Assembly (NCBI RefSeq): GCF_014982805.1
Contig: NZ_JADCKC010000001.1
Coordinates: 310,001-374,000 of the forward strand
Length of the DNA stretch: 64,000 bases
Direction: 5' to 3'
Origin: Gemmiger gallinarum
GTDB taxonomy: Bacteria; Bacillota; Clostridia; Oscillospirales; Ruminococcaceae
The notes under the pieces were generated by a model. That model had not been told where the DNA came from, searched no databases, and was given only the letters and a program-made list of their open reading frames with translations. Shown here piece by piece: positions 15,548 through 23,758 of the stretch. Positions within the stretch are counted from its first letter, which is position 1, and every line of letters starts with the position of its first letter. Made by a program: the position numbers and the translations under genes.

Positions 15548-17089
15548 TCAGAATTCTGTACTGTGTTCGTTTTGCCGGATGTCATCCCGCTCCAGTTCTG
15601 CCAGGAGTGCATCGTGGTTGGCGTCCAGGAGCAGTGTCCGACTGTATTTTTCAAAGCGCTCGCACTCATTTTCCGCAAGGAAGGGAGCGGAATCGGGGCC
15701 GAGAGCCAGCTCGTTCACAAAGACGACCATTTCCTGCTGGTCGGCAAAGGTCCGCTCCATAAAGTCGAAGGCAAATTCCAAAGCATCCGAGGCGGCGGAG
15801 ACAGCTTCCTCCCGCTTACGGACCTGGTGATTAAAGCCTTTTCGCACAGCGTCGAAAGCCTCATCGGGATCGAAGTCCTGGTCGATGGCCTGAGCCCAAT
15901 CCTGCAGCAGAGATGCGGCCCGGCGATGAATCCCCAGTTCATAGGCCGTCATACGGCCGGCAGCTTTTTCCCGGTCAAGCCGCGACTGGGTGTCGGCACA
16001 CTGGCGGGACAGGATGGCGGCAGGGGAGTCCTCGGGCTGGAGCGGCTGTGTCATGGAGCGCTTGAAGGTGCGCAGCTGCTGATAGCAGGCATCGGTGACA
16101 GCGTCGGATTCCCTCGCTGCGGAGAAGCGCACATTAAGTCCGGCCAGCAGCAGGCTGACCAGCGACAGCCGCTCATCAAAAGCGGCATCCAGTGCACGGG
16201 CCACAACCTTGTCGGACGGGCGGCCCTGCAGGATGTCCTCAATCCCGTAGTCGCTGCGGTATTTTTTATAAAGGGCCCAGTAGGCGGCAAAGTCTCGCAT
16301 AACGTCGGGGTGGCGGAGATATTCTCCGATGACCGTTTCATCCACCGGCATGCCCAGGGCATCGCAGGTCACCAACATGGCGGAAAGATCCTCCCAACCG
16401 CGGGCAGTTACGAACTGGACACCGTCCACATCCTGTTCCACCTTGTAGAAGTGCTGGGGACGAAGTTCCAGATAGGCCAGAATTGCAGGGTGAAGGCGCT
16501 GAGCGCGGGCGTACTCCTGCCAGACGGCAAGATTGGGCTCCACATCGATGCGGCGCACACGGTCAAGGGTGACAAGGTCAAACTCCCGAACGGATTTGTT
16601 GTATTCGGGCGGGTTGCCGGCTGCCACGATGATCCAGCCTTCGGGCACCGCCTGGTTGCCGAAGGTTTTGTACTGCAAAAACTGCAGCATGGTGGGGGCC
16701 AGGGTCTCGGACACACAGTTGATCTCGTCGATGAAGAGAATGCCCTGACGCAGGCCGGTCTGTTCCATCTTGGCATAGACGCTGGCGATGATCTCGCTCA
16801 TGGTATACTCGGTTACACTGCGGGTTTTGCCGTCGATGTCCTTCTGGCGGATAAAGGGCAGACCGACAGCACTCTGCCGGGTATGATGCGTAATGGTATA
16901 GGCAACCAATGCAACGCCGCAGGCTTGAGCAGCCTGTTCCACAATCTGCGTTTTGCCCACACCCGGAGGGCCCATCAGCAGCAGGGGCCGCTGACGCATG
17001 GCCGGAATCCGGTAGTTGCCGCCGTCGTCCTTGGCCAGATACGCCCGGACGGTGGTTTCAATCTCCTGTTTGGCTCGTTTGATATCCAT
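15548..17089 (-). CDS. MoxR-like AAA+ ATPase
   Basis: A 513-residue AAA+ protein with Walker A GPPGVGKT (40-47), Walker B ILFIDE (117-122) and a sensor-1 region IIVAAGNPPEYN; about residues 1-260 are the ATPase and the rest is a long helical extension. MoxR ATPases usually act as chaperones for a VWA-domain partner, and one is encoded directly upstream. ATG at 17089 is followed by MDIKRAKQEIETTVRAYL. It is the last of three genes reading leftward from 19494, with a terminator behind it. Confidence 0.9.
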   Translation of the reverse strand: MDIKRAKQEIETTVRAYLAKDDGGNYRIPAMRQRPLLLMGPPGVGKTQIVEQAAQACGVALVAYTITHHTRQSAVGLPFIRQKDIDGKTRSVTEYTMSEIIASVYAKMEQTGLRQGILFIDEINCVSETLAPTMLQFLQYKTFGNQAVPEGWIIVAAGNPPEYNKSVREFDLVTLDRVRRIDVEPNLAVWQEYARAQRLHPAILAYLELRPQHFYKVEQDVDGVQFVTARGWEDLSAMLVTCDALGMPVDETVIGEYLRHPDVMRDFAAYWALYKKYRSDYGIEDILQGRPSDKVVARALDAAFDERLSLVSLLLAGLNVRFSAARESDAVTDACYQQLRTFKRSMTQPLQPEDSPAAILSRQCADTQSRLDREKAAGRMTAYELGIHRRAASLLQDWAQAIDQDFDPDEAFDAVRKGFNHQVRKREEAVSAASDALEFAFDFMERTFADQQEMVVFVNELALGPDSAPFLAENECERFEKYSRTLLLDANHDALLAELERDDIRQNEHSTEF

Positions 17090-17126
17090 GTGCGATCAAC
17101 CTTCCTGAGAATGTTTGCGGGGATGG

Positions 17127-18497
17127 TTACAGCTGCGGCAGATCGTCGGGATCTTCCGTCAGCTCAAAATCGGGGAGCTTGGGAGCCTTGGGCTTGATGA
17201 ATTCGTCGGGTTCCAGCGTCAGGCGCATGGCCCATGGCGGAACATCAGGGGCGGGCTCACCGGTATCCAGAAACAGAAATGCTACATCGTAAGGAGGACG
17301 CCGGGAAGGATAGATCCCCTTGCCGTCGGTAAAGTAAAGCACGCCCTGCAGATCACGAAGGGTGCCCTGTGCACGCAGTTCCTCAATGCGGACAAAGGCC
17401 GGGCGAAAATCGGTGCCTCCGCCGCCTTTCAGAACGAACTGGTTGGCATATCGGTCAAGGGCATTCAAATCGGAGAGGAGCGTCTCGCTGCGGACGGCAT
17501 CGTCGCATTGCAGAACCAAAATCCGGCACCGGACAAAAAAGGTTTCGGTGGTTTTAAGGATGGAAAAAGTTTCCTTCAAAAAGGCCTTGACCAGATCGCC
17601 GGAGGTGGATTCGCTGGTATCCAGGACGATGACCAGATCTCGGACTCGTTTGCTTTCTCGCGTTTCCAGCGGCTCAATCAGCGGCATGTTGCCGTAGGTT
17701 CGCAAGCCATAGCTGTAATAGCCCAGATCAAATTCATCCAGATCAAGATGAGGTTCCTCACGCCAGACAGCGAATCGGCGCAGAAAGTCCCGGTAAAGTT
17801 TGCGCCCCCGTCCGGCCTGGACCTGGGCGGCCAGGGCTGTGGCGGCTTCGGCGTCGGAGGCGCGGGTGCCCCCTTGCTGCATGGAGAGCTGTGTCTCACG
17901 GCCGAGCTGTTCCCAGCGCTTGCCCTGCATCTGTGCGGAAGGGGCGTCGGGATCTTTGGGCCAGAGCCCATGATCGTCACAGTAAAATTCCTGCTGGAGG
18001 CGGGAAAGTTTCTCGGCGTCCCGGGTGCAGAGGTCTCTGTAGACAGGACCGGCACTCAAAATACGGCAGCGTGCGGAGAGATCGGTATAGGTCTTTTGCC
18101 GCAGCCAGCCAATCGGCCGTCTGAGGGTGTCCGCACCGAGATGGTCCAGAATGTTCTCCACACAGATGTCGCAGGCAATCCCCCAGAGAACGGGGTCACG
18201 ACTGCCGCGCAGCCAGAGGTGACGAAAGATACAGTGCAGCACGCTGTGCAGATAGGCACGAGGCAGATACCTCCGGTTGCTGCGATAGATCCGCAGCAGC
18301 CAGTCCGGCGCATAGTAGAGGCCGGCACCGTCGGTGGCAAAGCTGCGCAGCGAGGACTTCTGAACGGGAAACAGAGCACAGAGGGCAGCGTTCATATAGG
18401 GCAGGGCGAGGTATAGGTCTCCGCGCACGGCGGAAAAGACTTTACGGGACATGGTCTGTTCCCATTCTGCCTGGGTCTGAACATGCTTGTCGGGCAA
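17127..18497 (-). CDS. VWA-domain protein, DUF2201 type, degenerate metallopeptidase motif
   Basis: A 456-residue partner of the MoxR ATPase. The C-terminal half is a VWA-like domain with an intact MIDAS start DTSES (Asp293, Ser295, Ser297) and a later GGGGTDFRPAF (threonine and aspartate metal ligands). The N-terminal part resembles the DUF2201 putative metallopeptidase, but its motif reads HSVLH (84-88) with His93, so the HExxH glutamate is replaced by Ser; the downstream ACDICVEN-like helix is kept. The TTG start at 18497 was chosen because GGAGG lies 8 bases upstream and this avoids a 50-base overlap with the next gene that the longer ATG frame (18584) would need. Confidence 0.82.
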   Translation of the reverse strand: MPDKHVQTQAEWEQTMSRKVFSAVRGDLYLALPYMNAALCALFPVQKSSLRSFATDGAGLYYAPDWLLRIYRSNRRYLPRAYLHSVLHCIFRHLWLRGSRDPVLWGIACDICVENILDHLGADTLRRPIGWLRQKTYTDLSARCRILSAGPVYRDLCTRDAEKLSRLQQEFYCDDHGLWPKDPDAPSAQMQGKRWEQLGRETQLSMQQGGTRASDAEAATALAAQVQAGRGRKLYRDFLRRFAVWREEPHLDLDEFDLGYYSYGLRTYGNMPLIEPLETRESKRVRDLVIVLDTSESTSGDLVKAFLKETFSILKTTETFFVRCRILVLQCDDAVRSETLLSDLNALDRYANQFVLKGGGGTDFRPAFVRIEELRAQGTLRDLQGVLYFTDGKGIYPSRRPPYDVAFLFLDTGEPAPDVPPWAMRLTLEPDEFIKPKAPKLPDFELTEDPDDLPQL

Positions 18498-18534
18498 AAC
18501 ACTCGCCTCCTTTCCCGCTGAAATAAATAATGGA

Positions 18535-19494
18535 TCAAAGATCATCGAAACTGTACTGTTTGGGTTTGGATTTTGCCTTGCCACTGCTTAAAAACAGCGC
18601 GGCTCCAGCGCCGAACCCACACTGTCCGCAGGCTTCCGCGGCTGCTGCGCGGGAAGCATCGTCGAGAATGCCCAGGCCACAGACAAACTGCAGACTTTCC
18701 AAATCGCGTGTGCTGATAAACGGCGTCAAAGCGGTCAGTGCATGGCAACGGAGATACTCCAGATACGTACGATGCGCCTCATCCGAAAGGGCATAGGGAT
18801 AACGGATGCGCTCCAGGGCAATCCGGCAAAGCTTTTCGGATGTTTCCCCCACGCATGCCTGTGCAAAGGACCGGTCATACTCCGCTGTATTGAGGCAGGC
18901 ACCGTCAAAGCACTGGCGATAGCGGTAGCCCTCTCCCTCAATGCTGTGATTGAAAATATGGGCGGGAGTATTTTCGTCAAGATATTCGAAATATTCCGGA
19001 TAGAAGAGCCTGGCCTGTACGTGGCCGTCAGAGGCAAACTCGGCGGTGATGTCGGCGGAAATGCTGCCGATCAGTTTCTTCAGACCGGAAGGCTCCGACG
19101 GACTGCAGTGCAGAGCAAGGCAGGTCAGGCTGCGGCAGTTTGTAAACAGATCGCTGCCGATGGTCTCACAGCCAGGCCCCAGTTCCAAACGCCGCAGACT
19201 GCGGCAGTTATAAAATGCGGCGCTGTCCAGTACCCTTACGCTGTCGGGAAGGGTAACTTCCTCCAAAAAATTGCCGCAGATGCAGTGCATGACATTGACG
19301 GTCATTACGTCCGGAAGAGATAACAAGCCTGTTTGCGGATGCTTTTCGGCAAAGCAATAAGGTCCGATCTCAGTTAAGGGAAGCCCTCCGATTTCGGCGG
19401 GCAGAACAGGGCAGGGGGTATCGCCGTAGACCTTCAGCAGCCGTGCGCCGCTGCTGCACGGCTGCCATTCATAGCCGAGAGAAAAATTCATCAT
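18535..19494 (-). CDS. Leucine-rich-repeat (BspA-like) protein, first gene of the MoxR-VWA module
   Basis: A 319-residue protein. Residues about 30-140 form LRR_5-type repeats (LPDSVRVLDSAAFYNCRSLRRLELGP and GCETIGSDLFTNCRSLTCL are two copies). The rest, about 150-319, is a helical region I do not recognise, containing several Cys. There is no signal peptide, so it is cytoplasmic, unlike most BspA proteins. It is followed at 37 bases by the VWA gene and then the MoxR gene, all on one strand, suggesting a client-recognition or adaptor subunit of the module; that role is inference. A G-rich site (AAAGGGGGG) precedes tandem ATGs. Confidence 0.75.
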   Translation of the reverse strand: MMNFSLGYEWQPCSSGARLLKVYGDTPCPVLPAEIGGLPLTEIGPYCFAEKHPQTGLLSLPDVMTVNVMHCICGNFLEEVTLPDSVRVLDSAAFYNCRSLRRLELGPGCETIGSDLFTNCRSLTCLALHCSPSEPSGLKKLIGSISADITAEFASDGHVQARLFYPEYFEYLDENTPAHIFNHSIEGEGYRYRQCFDGACLNTAEYDRSFAQACVGETSEKLCRIALERIRYPYALSDEAHRTYLEYLRCHALTALTPFISTRDLESLQFVCGLGILDDASRAAAAEACGQCGFGAGAALFLSSGKAKSKPKQYSFDDL

Positions 19495-19598
19495 GGCCCC
19501 CCTTTACAATACTGCCATTATAGCATAAAATAGCCGCTAGGCAAGAGATCCGATGCGCTTTGACAGTGCGTCGGAGAGGGAAAAGGAGGAAGCATTTT

Positions 19599-20978
19599 AT
19601 GCGGCGGGCGTATCGCCAGGGAGATATTCTGACGGGGAATATTCCCACACAGTTGATTCTGTTTTTTCTGCCTGTCTGGTTCGGCACCTTTTTTCAGCAG
19701 CTGTACAATACGGCGGACACTCTGATTGTGGGCAACTGCGTCGGTACCCGGGCACTGGCTGCTGTGGGTGCAACGGGAGCGCTGACCCAGCTGCTCATCG
19801 GCATCTTCACCGGATTGTGCAGCGGCGCAAGTGTTGTCGTGGCGCAGAGTTTTGGTGCAAAAGATACCCGGAAAATCTCGCTGCAGGTGCATACCTCCAT
19901 CGCTCTGGCCATCGCGGGCGGGGCGCTGCTGATGGTGCTTGGCCTGGCCGGGTCCAGGATGGCCTTGTCCTGGATGCGTACGCCGGCAGATGTACTGGAC
20001 GATGCGGTGCTGTATCTGCGCATTTATTTCCTGGGAATGATTCCGCAGATGCTCTACAATATGGGAACCAGTATTCTTCGTGCTGTGGGAGATTCCAAGC
20101 GGCCGTTGTATTTTTTGATTATCGCCTCACTGGTCAATATCGTGTTTGACCTGATCTTTGTGGCGGGATTTCATTGGGGAGTGGCTGGTGCGGCCGCTGC
20201 CACGGTACTGAGCCAGATTGCCAGTGCAGTTCTGACGCTTCGCTGCCTGACAGGGGCGCCGGAAATGCCCTGGCACCTTGACTGGAAACGTCTTGGCATG
20301 GACACCGCAGCGCTGGCGGATATCTGCCGGATCGGTCTGCCTACCGCGGCACAGAGTGCCCTGTACAGTGTCAGCAACATTATGATTCAGAGCAGCATCA
20401 ACGGTTTCGGGACTACGGCGGTCGCCGCCTGGGGCGTATACGGAAAAATCGACTTTCTGTTCTGGATGACAGTCAACTCGCTGGGTATTTCGGTCACCAC
20501 TTTTGCAGGGCAGAATTTTGGAGCCGGTCTGTATGACCGAGTCAAAAAAGGAACTTCCATCTGTCTGGCCATCACAGCGGGCATTACGGTTTGCCTGAGT
20601 GTGGCGCTGTACCTTGCCGCGGAACCTCTGTTCGGCGTGTTTTCTCAGGACGATGCTGTGATGCGCCAGGGCGTGGAGATGCTGCATGTGCTGGCTCCTA
20701 TGTATATTACCTATATCTGCATCGAGATCCTGTCCGGCACGCTGCGCGGCTGCGGCGATGTGACGGTGCCGACCGTCATCACCTGTTTCCTGGTATGCGG
20801 TCTGCGGCTGGTCTGGCTGCTTGCCGTGGTGCCGCTTCATCCGGCGGTATGGATGGTGGAGTGCAGCTATCCCATTTCCTGGATTCCGGCATCCCTGTGC
20901 TTTATCGGCTATTATCTGGCCGGAGGCTGGCTGAAACGCCGCATTGCAGCCCAACGGGCAGAGAAGCTGCCCGCCTGA
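19599..20978 (+). CDS. MATE-family efflux transporter
   Basis: A 459-residue protein with about twelve membrane helices. The N terminus (QGDILTGNIPTQLILFFLPVWFGTFFQQLYNTADTLIVG) and the second-half repeat (LPTAAQSALYSVSNIMIQSSINGFG) are the two homologous halves of the MATE fold, DinF/NorM-like group common in Clostridia. It exchanges cations for drugs or metabolites; the substrate cannot be told. The ATG at 19599 has GGAGG 9 bases upstream, and the frame's earlier ATG lacks one. Convergent with glnS across a shared terminator. Confidence 0.93.
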   Translation: MRRAYRQGDILTGNIPTQLILFFLPVWFGTFFQQLYNTADTLIVGNCVGTRALAAVGATGALTQLLIGIFTGLCSGASVVVAQSFGAKDTRKISLQVHTSIALAIAGGALLMVLGLAGSRMALSWMRTPADVLDDAVLYLRIYFLGMIPQMLYNMGTSILRAVGDSKRPLYFLIIASLVNIVFDLIFVAGFHWGVAGAAAATVLSQIASAVLTLRCLTGAPEMPWHLDWKRLGMDTAALADICRIGLPTAAQSALYSVSNIMIQSSINGFGTTAVAAWGVYGKIDFLFWMTVNSLGISVTTFAGQNFGAGLYDRVKKGTSICLAITAGITVCLSVALYLAAEPLFGVFSQDDAVMRQGVEMLHVLAPMYITYICIEILSGTLRGCGDVTVPTVITCFLVCGLRLVWLLAVVPLHPAVWMVECSYPISWIPASLCFIGYYLAGGWLKRRIAAQRAEKLPA

Positions 20979-21003
20979 ATCAGAATAAAACAGAATAAAA
21001 AGG

Positions 21004-21050
21004 GTCCCGCCCCAACAAACCGGCCTTGTGGCTGTTGGGGCGGGACATTT
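21004..21050 (+). terminator. Shared bidirectional terminator of MATE gene and glnS
   Basis: A 13-bp perfect stem (GTCCCGCCCCAAC 21004-21016 and its complement 21034-21046) with a 17-base loop. T runs follow on both strands (ATTTTTG on plus, CCCTTTTT on minus), and the two neighbouring genes converge on it. Confidence 0.92.
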
Positions 21051-21069
21051 TTGTTTATTTGAATGCAAA

Positions 21070-22731
21070 TTACAGTTTGAAACTGTCTTTCAGCGTGACA
21101 ATGCGGTTGTAGACGCCGGGCAGATGGCTGTCGGGAGTGAAGTAGCCGGTACGGACGAACTGGAAGCGTTCACCCGGCTTGGCGTCCTTCAGGCATTCCT
21201 CCAGCTTGGCGTGGGGAACGGAAACAACGCTCTCGGGATTGAGATAGTCTTTGAAGTCGGCACCCTCCGGGAGAACCACCATGTTCTGCTCGGTGAACAG
21301 CTTGTCGTACAGGCGGATTTCCGCATCGATGCAGTGTTCACAGCTGAGCCAGTGGATGGTGCCGCGCACCTTGCGGCCGTCGGCGGGATTGCCGTTGCGG
21401 GTTTCCAGATCAGCATCGGCGTGGACGGCGACAATATTGCCCTCGGCGTCTTTGTCTACGCCGGTGCAGCGAACCAGATACGCGCCCATCAGGCGGACTT
21501 CGCTGCCAATGGTAAGGCGCTTGAACTTCGGCGGCGGGACCTCAAAAAAGTCGCTGCGGTCGATCCAAAGCTCACGGGTGAAGGCAGCTGCGCGGGTGGA
21601 AGCGTCGTTGGCGTCACGATTGGGGTTGTTGGGCAGATCAAAGTACTCGCACTGATCCGTGGGATAGTTGTCAATGATCAGCTTGATGGGATCGAGCACG
21701 GCGATGCGGCGCTGGGCACCCAGTTCCAGCTCGGCACGCAGTACTGCTTCCAGCTGGCGCATATCCACCAGGCTGTCTGCCTTGGAAATGCCTGCCTGCT
21801 GCACAAAGGTGAAGATGCTGCTGGGCGTATAGCCGCGGCGGCGCAGACCGGACAGGGTGGGCATACGGGGATCATCCCAGCCGTCCACAATGCCTTTCTC
21901 CACGAGCTCGCGCAGATAACGCTTGCTCATGACCGTGTTGGTGACATTGAGGCGGGCAAATTCTCTCTGCTTGGGAAATTCTCCGCCCACAGTGTTGCGG
22001 ATGACCCACTCATACAGGGGGCGGTGATTCTCGAACTCCAGGCTGCACAGGGAATGGGTGATCCCCTCAATGGCGTCCTGAATGGGATGGGCAAAGTCAT
22101 ACAGGGGATAGATGCACCACTTGTCTCCCTGCCGATGGTGATGCACATGCTTGATGCGGTAGATGGCCGGATCGCGCATGTTCATGTTGGGGCTGGCCAG
22201 GTCGATCTTGGCACGCAGCGTTTTCTCGCCGTCGGCAAATTCACCGGCACGCATGCGGCGGAACAGATCCAGATTTTCTTCCGGCGTGCGGTCGCGGTAG
22301 GGGCTGGGGCGGCTGGGCTTGCCGGCGTCGTTGCCACGGTATTCCTGCATCTGTTCCCGCGGCAGGTCATCCACGTATGCCTTGCCTTCCAGAATCAGCT
22401 TCTCGGCATACTCATAGCACTTCTCAAAGTAGTCACTGCCGTAGAAAATGCCGCCATTGGGCTCGGCACCCAGCCATTTCAGGTCGGCCAGAATGCTTTG
22501 GACATACTCGTCATCCTCGCGGGCGGGGTTGGTATCATCGTAGCGAAGATTGAACTTGCCGCCGTACACCTTGGCAATCATATAGTTGATGAAAATAGCC
22601 TTGGCGGAACCAATGTGCAAGTAGCCGTTGGGTTCCGGCGGGAACCGGGTATGAATTTCTTTGACCTTGCCCTCGGCAAGATCTGCGTCGATAATCTCAG
22701 TCAGAAAATTGGAAAATTTTTCGTCAGCCAT
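21070..22731 (-). CDS. glnS: Glutaminyl-tRNA synthetase
   Basis: Charges tRNA-Gln with glutamine. At 553 aa it is a class Ic synthetase with PPEPNGYLHIG (HIGH motif, His39-Gly41), MSKR as the KMSKS motif around residue 260-270, the DPVIYR-like RDPAIYRI segment and a C-terminal anticodon-binding beta-barrel ending with FVRTGYFTPDS. The GlnRS-specific hallmarks distinguish it from GltX. Start at 22731 (MADEKFSNF) follows GGAGTGG. Most Firmicutes lack GlnRS and use GatCAB, so its presence marks the lineages that gained it. The promoter is at 22771-22799. Confidence 0.97.
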   Translation of the reverse strand: MADEKFSNFLTEIIDADLAEGKVKEIHTRFPPEPNGYLHIGSAKAIFINYMIAKVYGGKFNLRYDDTNPAREDDEYVQSILADLKWLGAEPNGGIFYGSDYFEKCYEYAEKLILEGKAYVDDLPREQMQEYRGNDAGKPSRPSPYRDRTPEENLDLFRRMRAGEFADGEKTLRAKIDLASPNMNMRDPAIYRIKHVHHHRQGDKWCIYPLYDFAHPIQDAIEGITHSLCSLEFENHRPLYEWVIRNTVGGEFPKQREFARLNVTNTVMSKRYLRELVEKGIVDGWDDPRMPTLSGLRRRGYTPSSIFTFVQQAGISKADSLVDMRQLEAVLRAELELGAQRRIAVLDPIKLIIDNYPTDQCEYFDLPNNPNRDANDASTRAAAFTRELWIDRSDFFEVPPPKFKRLTIGSEVRLMGAYLVRCTGVDKDAEGNIVAVHADADLETRNGNPADGRKVRGTIHWLSCEHCIDAEIRLYDKLFTEQNMVVLPEGADFKDYLNPESVVSVPHAKLEECLKDAKPGERFQFVRTGYFTPDSHLPGVYNRIVTLKDSFKL

Positions 22732-22770
22732 AATTCCACTCCACAATCCATTTTATAAAAGGAATAATCT

Positions 22771-22799
22771 ATTTTACACTAGACAGAAGCTTTCTGCAA
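22771..22799 (-). promoter_or_regulatory. Promoter of glnS
   Basis: On the minus strand TTGCAG (22794-22799), 17-base spacer, TAAAAT (22771-22776). The leader is only about 35 bases, leaving no room for a T-box. Confidence 0.65.
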
Positions 22800-22841
22800 G
22801 TTTGGTCGATTCTGTCACTTTCAAATACGCCGCAAAGAATT

Positions 22842-23417
22842 TTATTGCTGTCGGAAGGTGAGGGAAGTGTCATCCATATGGTCGACGATGGCGAGACTGG
22901 CAAGCTTGTAGCCTGCAGCACGCAGCTCGGCGCCGCCGGGCTGGAAGCCCTTTTCAATGCAGATGCCGATGCCCCCGACCGTCACGCCGGCCTGATTGCA
23001 GACATCCAGCAATCCCCGCATGGCCTTGCCGTTGGCAAGAAAGTCGTCCACGATCAGGACCTTGTCCCTGGGGGAGAGAAATTTTTTGGCGAGAGTGATG
23101 TTATAGTCCTTGCCGTATGTATAAGAATGCACAACAGAGGTGTAGACCTCGCCGTCAATATTTTTGCTCTTGGCCTTTTTGGCAAAGACTACAGGGACGC
23201 CGAAATGCCGCGCCGTCATGCAGGCGATGGCGATGCCGGAAGCCTCGATCGTCAAAATCTTAGTGATCCCATCCTGACCAAAGATACGATAGAATTCCTG
23301 GCCGATCTGGTCCAGAAGCTCAACGTCAAGCTGATGGTTCAAAAAACAATCGACTTTCAATACATTTCCGGGCCGTACCTGACCCTCGCGCAGGATGCGC
23401 TCTTCCAGCAGTTTCAT
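22842..23417 (-). CDS. xpt: Xanthine phosphoribosyltransferase
   Basis: Salvages xanthine to XMP with PRPP, feeding GMP synthesis alongside GuaB. The 191-residue protein begins [14 protein letters not shown] and carries the PRPP loop [13 protein letters not shown] (120-132), both diagnostic of Xpt of Firmicutes. AAAGGGG lies before the ATG. No pbuX-like xanthine permease follows, unlike B. subtilis. I did not recognise a purine riboswitch in its leader. Confidence 0.97.
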   Translation of the reverse strand: MKLLEERILREGQVRPGNVLKVDCFLNHQLDVELLDQIGQEFYRIFGQDGITKILTIEASGIAIACMTARHFGVPVVFAKKAKSKNIDGEVYTSVVHSYTYGKDYNITLAKKFLSPRDKVLIVDDFLANGKAMRGLLDVCNQAGVTVGGIGICIEKGFQPGGAELRAAGYKLASLAIVDHMDDTSLTFRQQ

Positions 23418-23492
23418 ACTAACCCCTTTCGGCCTGTCCTGCAGGCCTGATATCCGTCTGGCCGCACACAGCGGCGATAAGATTTAACCTTT

Positions 23493-23521
23493 ATTATGCC
23501 AAAAATCCCCAGGGTTTGCAA
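23493..23521 (-). promoter_or_regulatory. Promoter of xpt
   Basis: Minus strand TTGCAA (23516-23521), 17-base spacer, CATAAT (23493-23498). The leader of about 70 bases has a short GGCCTGCAGGACAGGCC hairpin near the ribosome binding site. Confidence 0.55.
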
Positions 23522-23641
23522 TCCCTATTTTGCACACGGTGTTGGACAGATTGTTGGATTGACAATGTTTTGTAACTAATATTTATGTAAAATGCCTACA
23601 AAAATGAATAATTCGTAAACAAACTATGGCGATTTGATGCA

Positions 23642-23670
23642 TTGAAGAAGGGGGAACACGGCGGTATAAT
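23642..23670 (+). promoter_or_regulatory. Promoter of livK
   Basis: TTGAAG (23642-23647), 17-base spacer and a perfect TATAAT (23665-23670). The start of transcription near 23677 gives a leader of about 80 bases containing the hairpin at 23681-23738. Confidence 0.7.
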
Positions 23671-23680
23671 AAAGAGCATA

Positions 23681-23738
23681 TTACAGTGTATTTGTGCATT
23701 TTCTATTTTGCATCGTCAAAAAAGAGGGTACACTGTAA
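23681..23738 (+). promoter_or_regulatory. Inverted repeat in the livK leader
   Basis: TTACAGTGTA (23681-23690) and its perfect complement TACACTGTAA (23729-23738) enclose 38 bases and lie just after the predicted transcription start and before the ribosome binding site (23746-23750). It could be an operator pair or a 5' stem-loop that affects stability or translation. Confidence 0.45.
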
Positions 23739-23758
23739 AAACACAGGAGGGATATAAC

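Larger units (their letters stand above)
23418..23758. other. Divergent intergenic region between xpt and livK
   Basis: 341 bases with no gene. It holds the xpt promoter (23493-23521, minus), the livK promoter (23642-23670, plus), a possible second TTGACA at about 23558-23563 and a long-range hairpin in the livK leader (23681-23738). The middle part (23520-23640) is AT-rich. Confidence 0.6.

Noticed and set aside
15485-17197. 570-residue frame antisense to the MoxR gene
   Set aside because: The opposite strand has all AAA+ motifs; this frame has no domain or ribosome binding site.
17127-18584. Longer start (ATG 18584) for the VWA protein
   Set aside because: It would overlap the upstream gene by 50 bases and has no ribosome binding site, while TTG 18497 has GGAGG at good spacing.
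21028-22758. 576-residue frame antisense to glnS
   Set aside because: The minus strand encodes a full glutaminyl-tRNA synthetase; long antisense frames are expected in GC-rich genes.
22732-22770. T-box leader for glnS
   Set aside because: The leader is about 35 bases and lacks the AGGTGGTACCGCG core.
23418-23500. Purine riboswitch before xpt
   Set aside because: Expected by analogy to B. subtilis, but the conserved core (TATA...GGATATGG) and paired loops were not found in the short leader.
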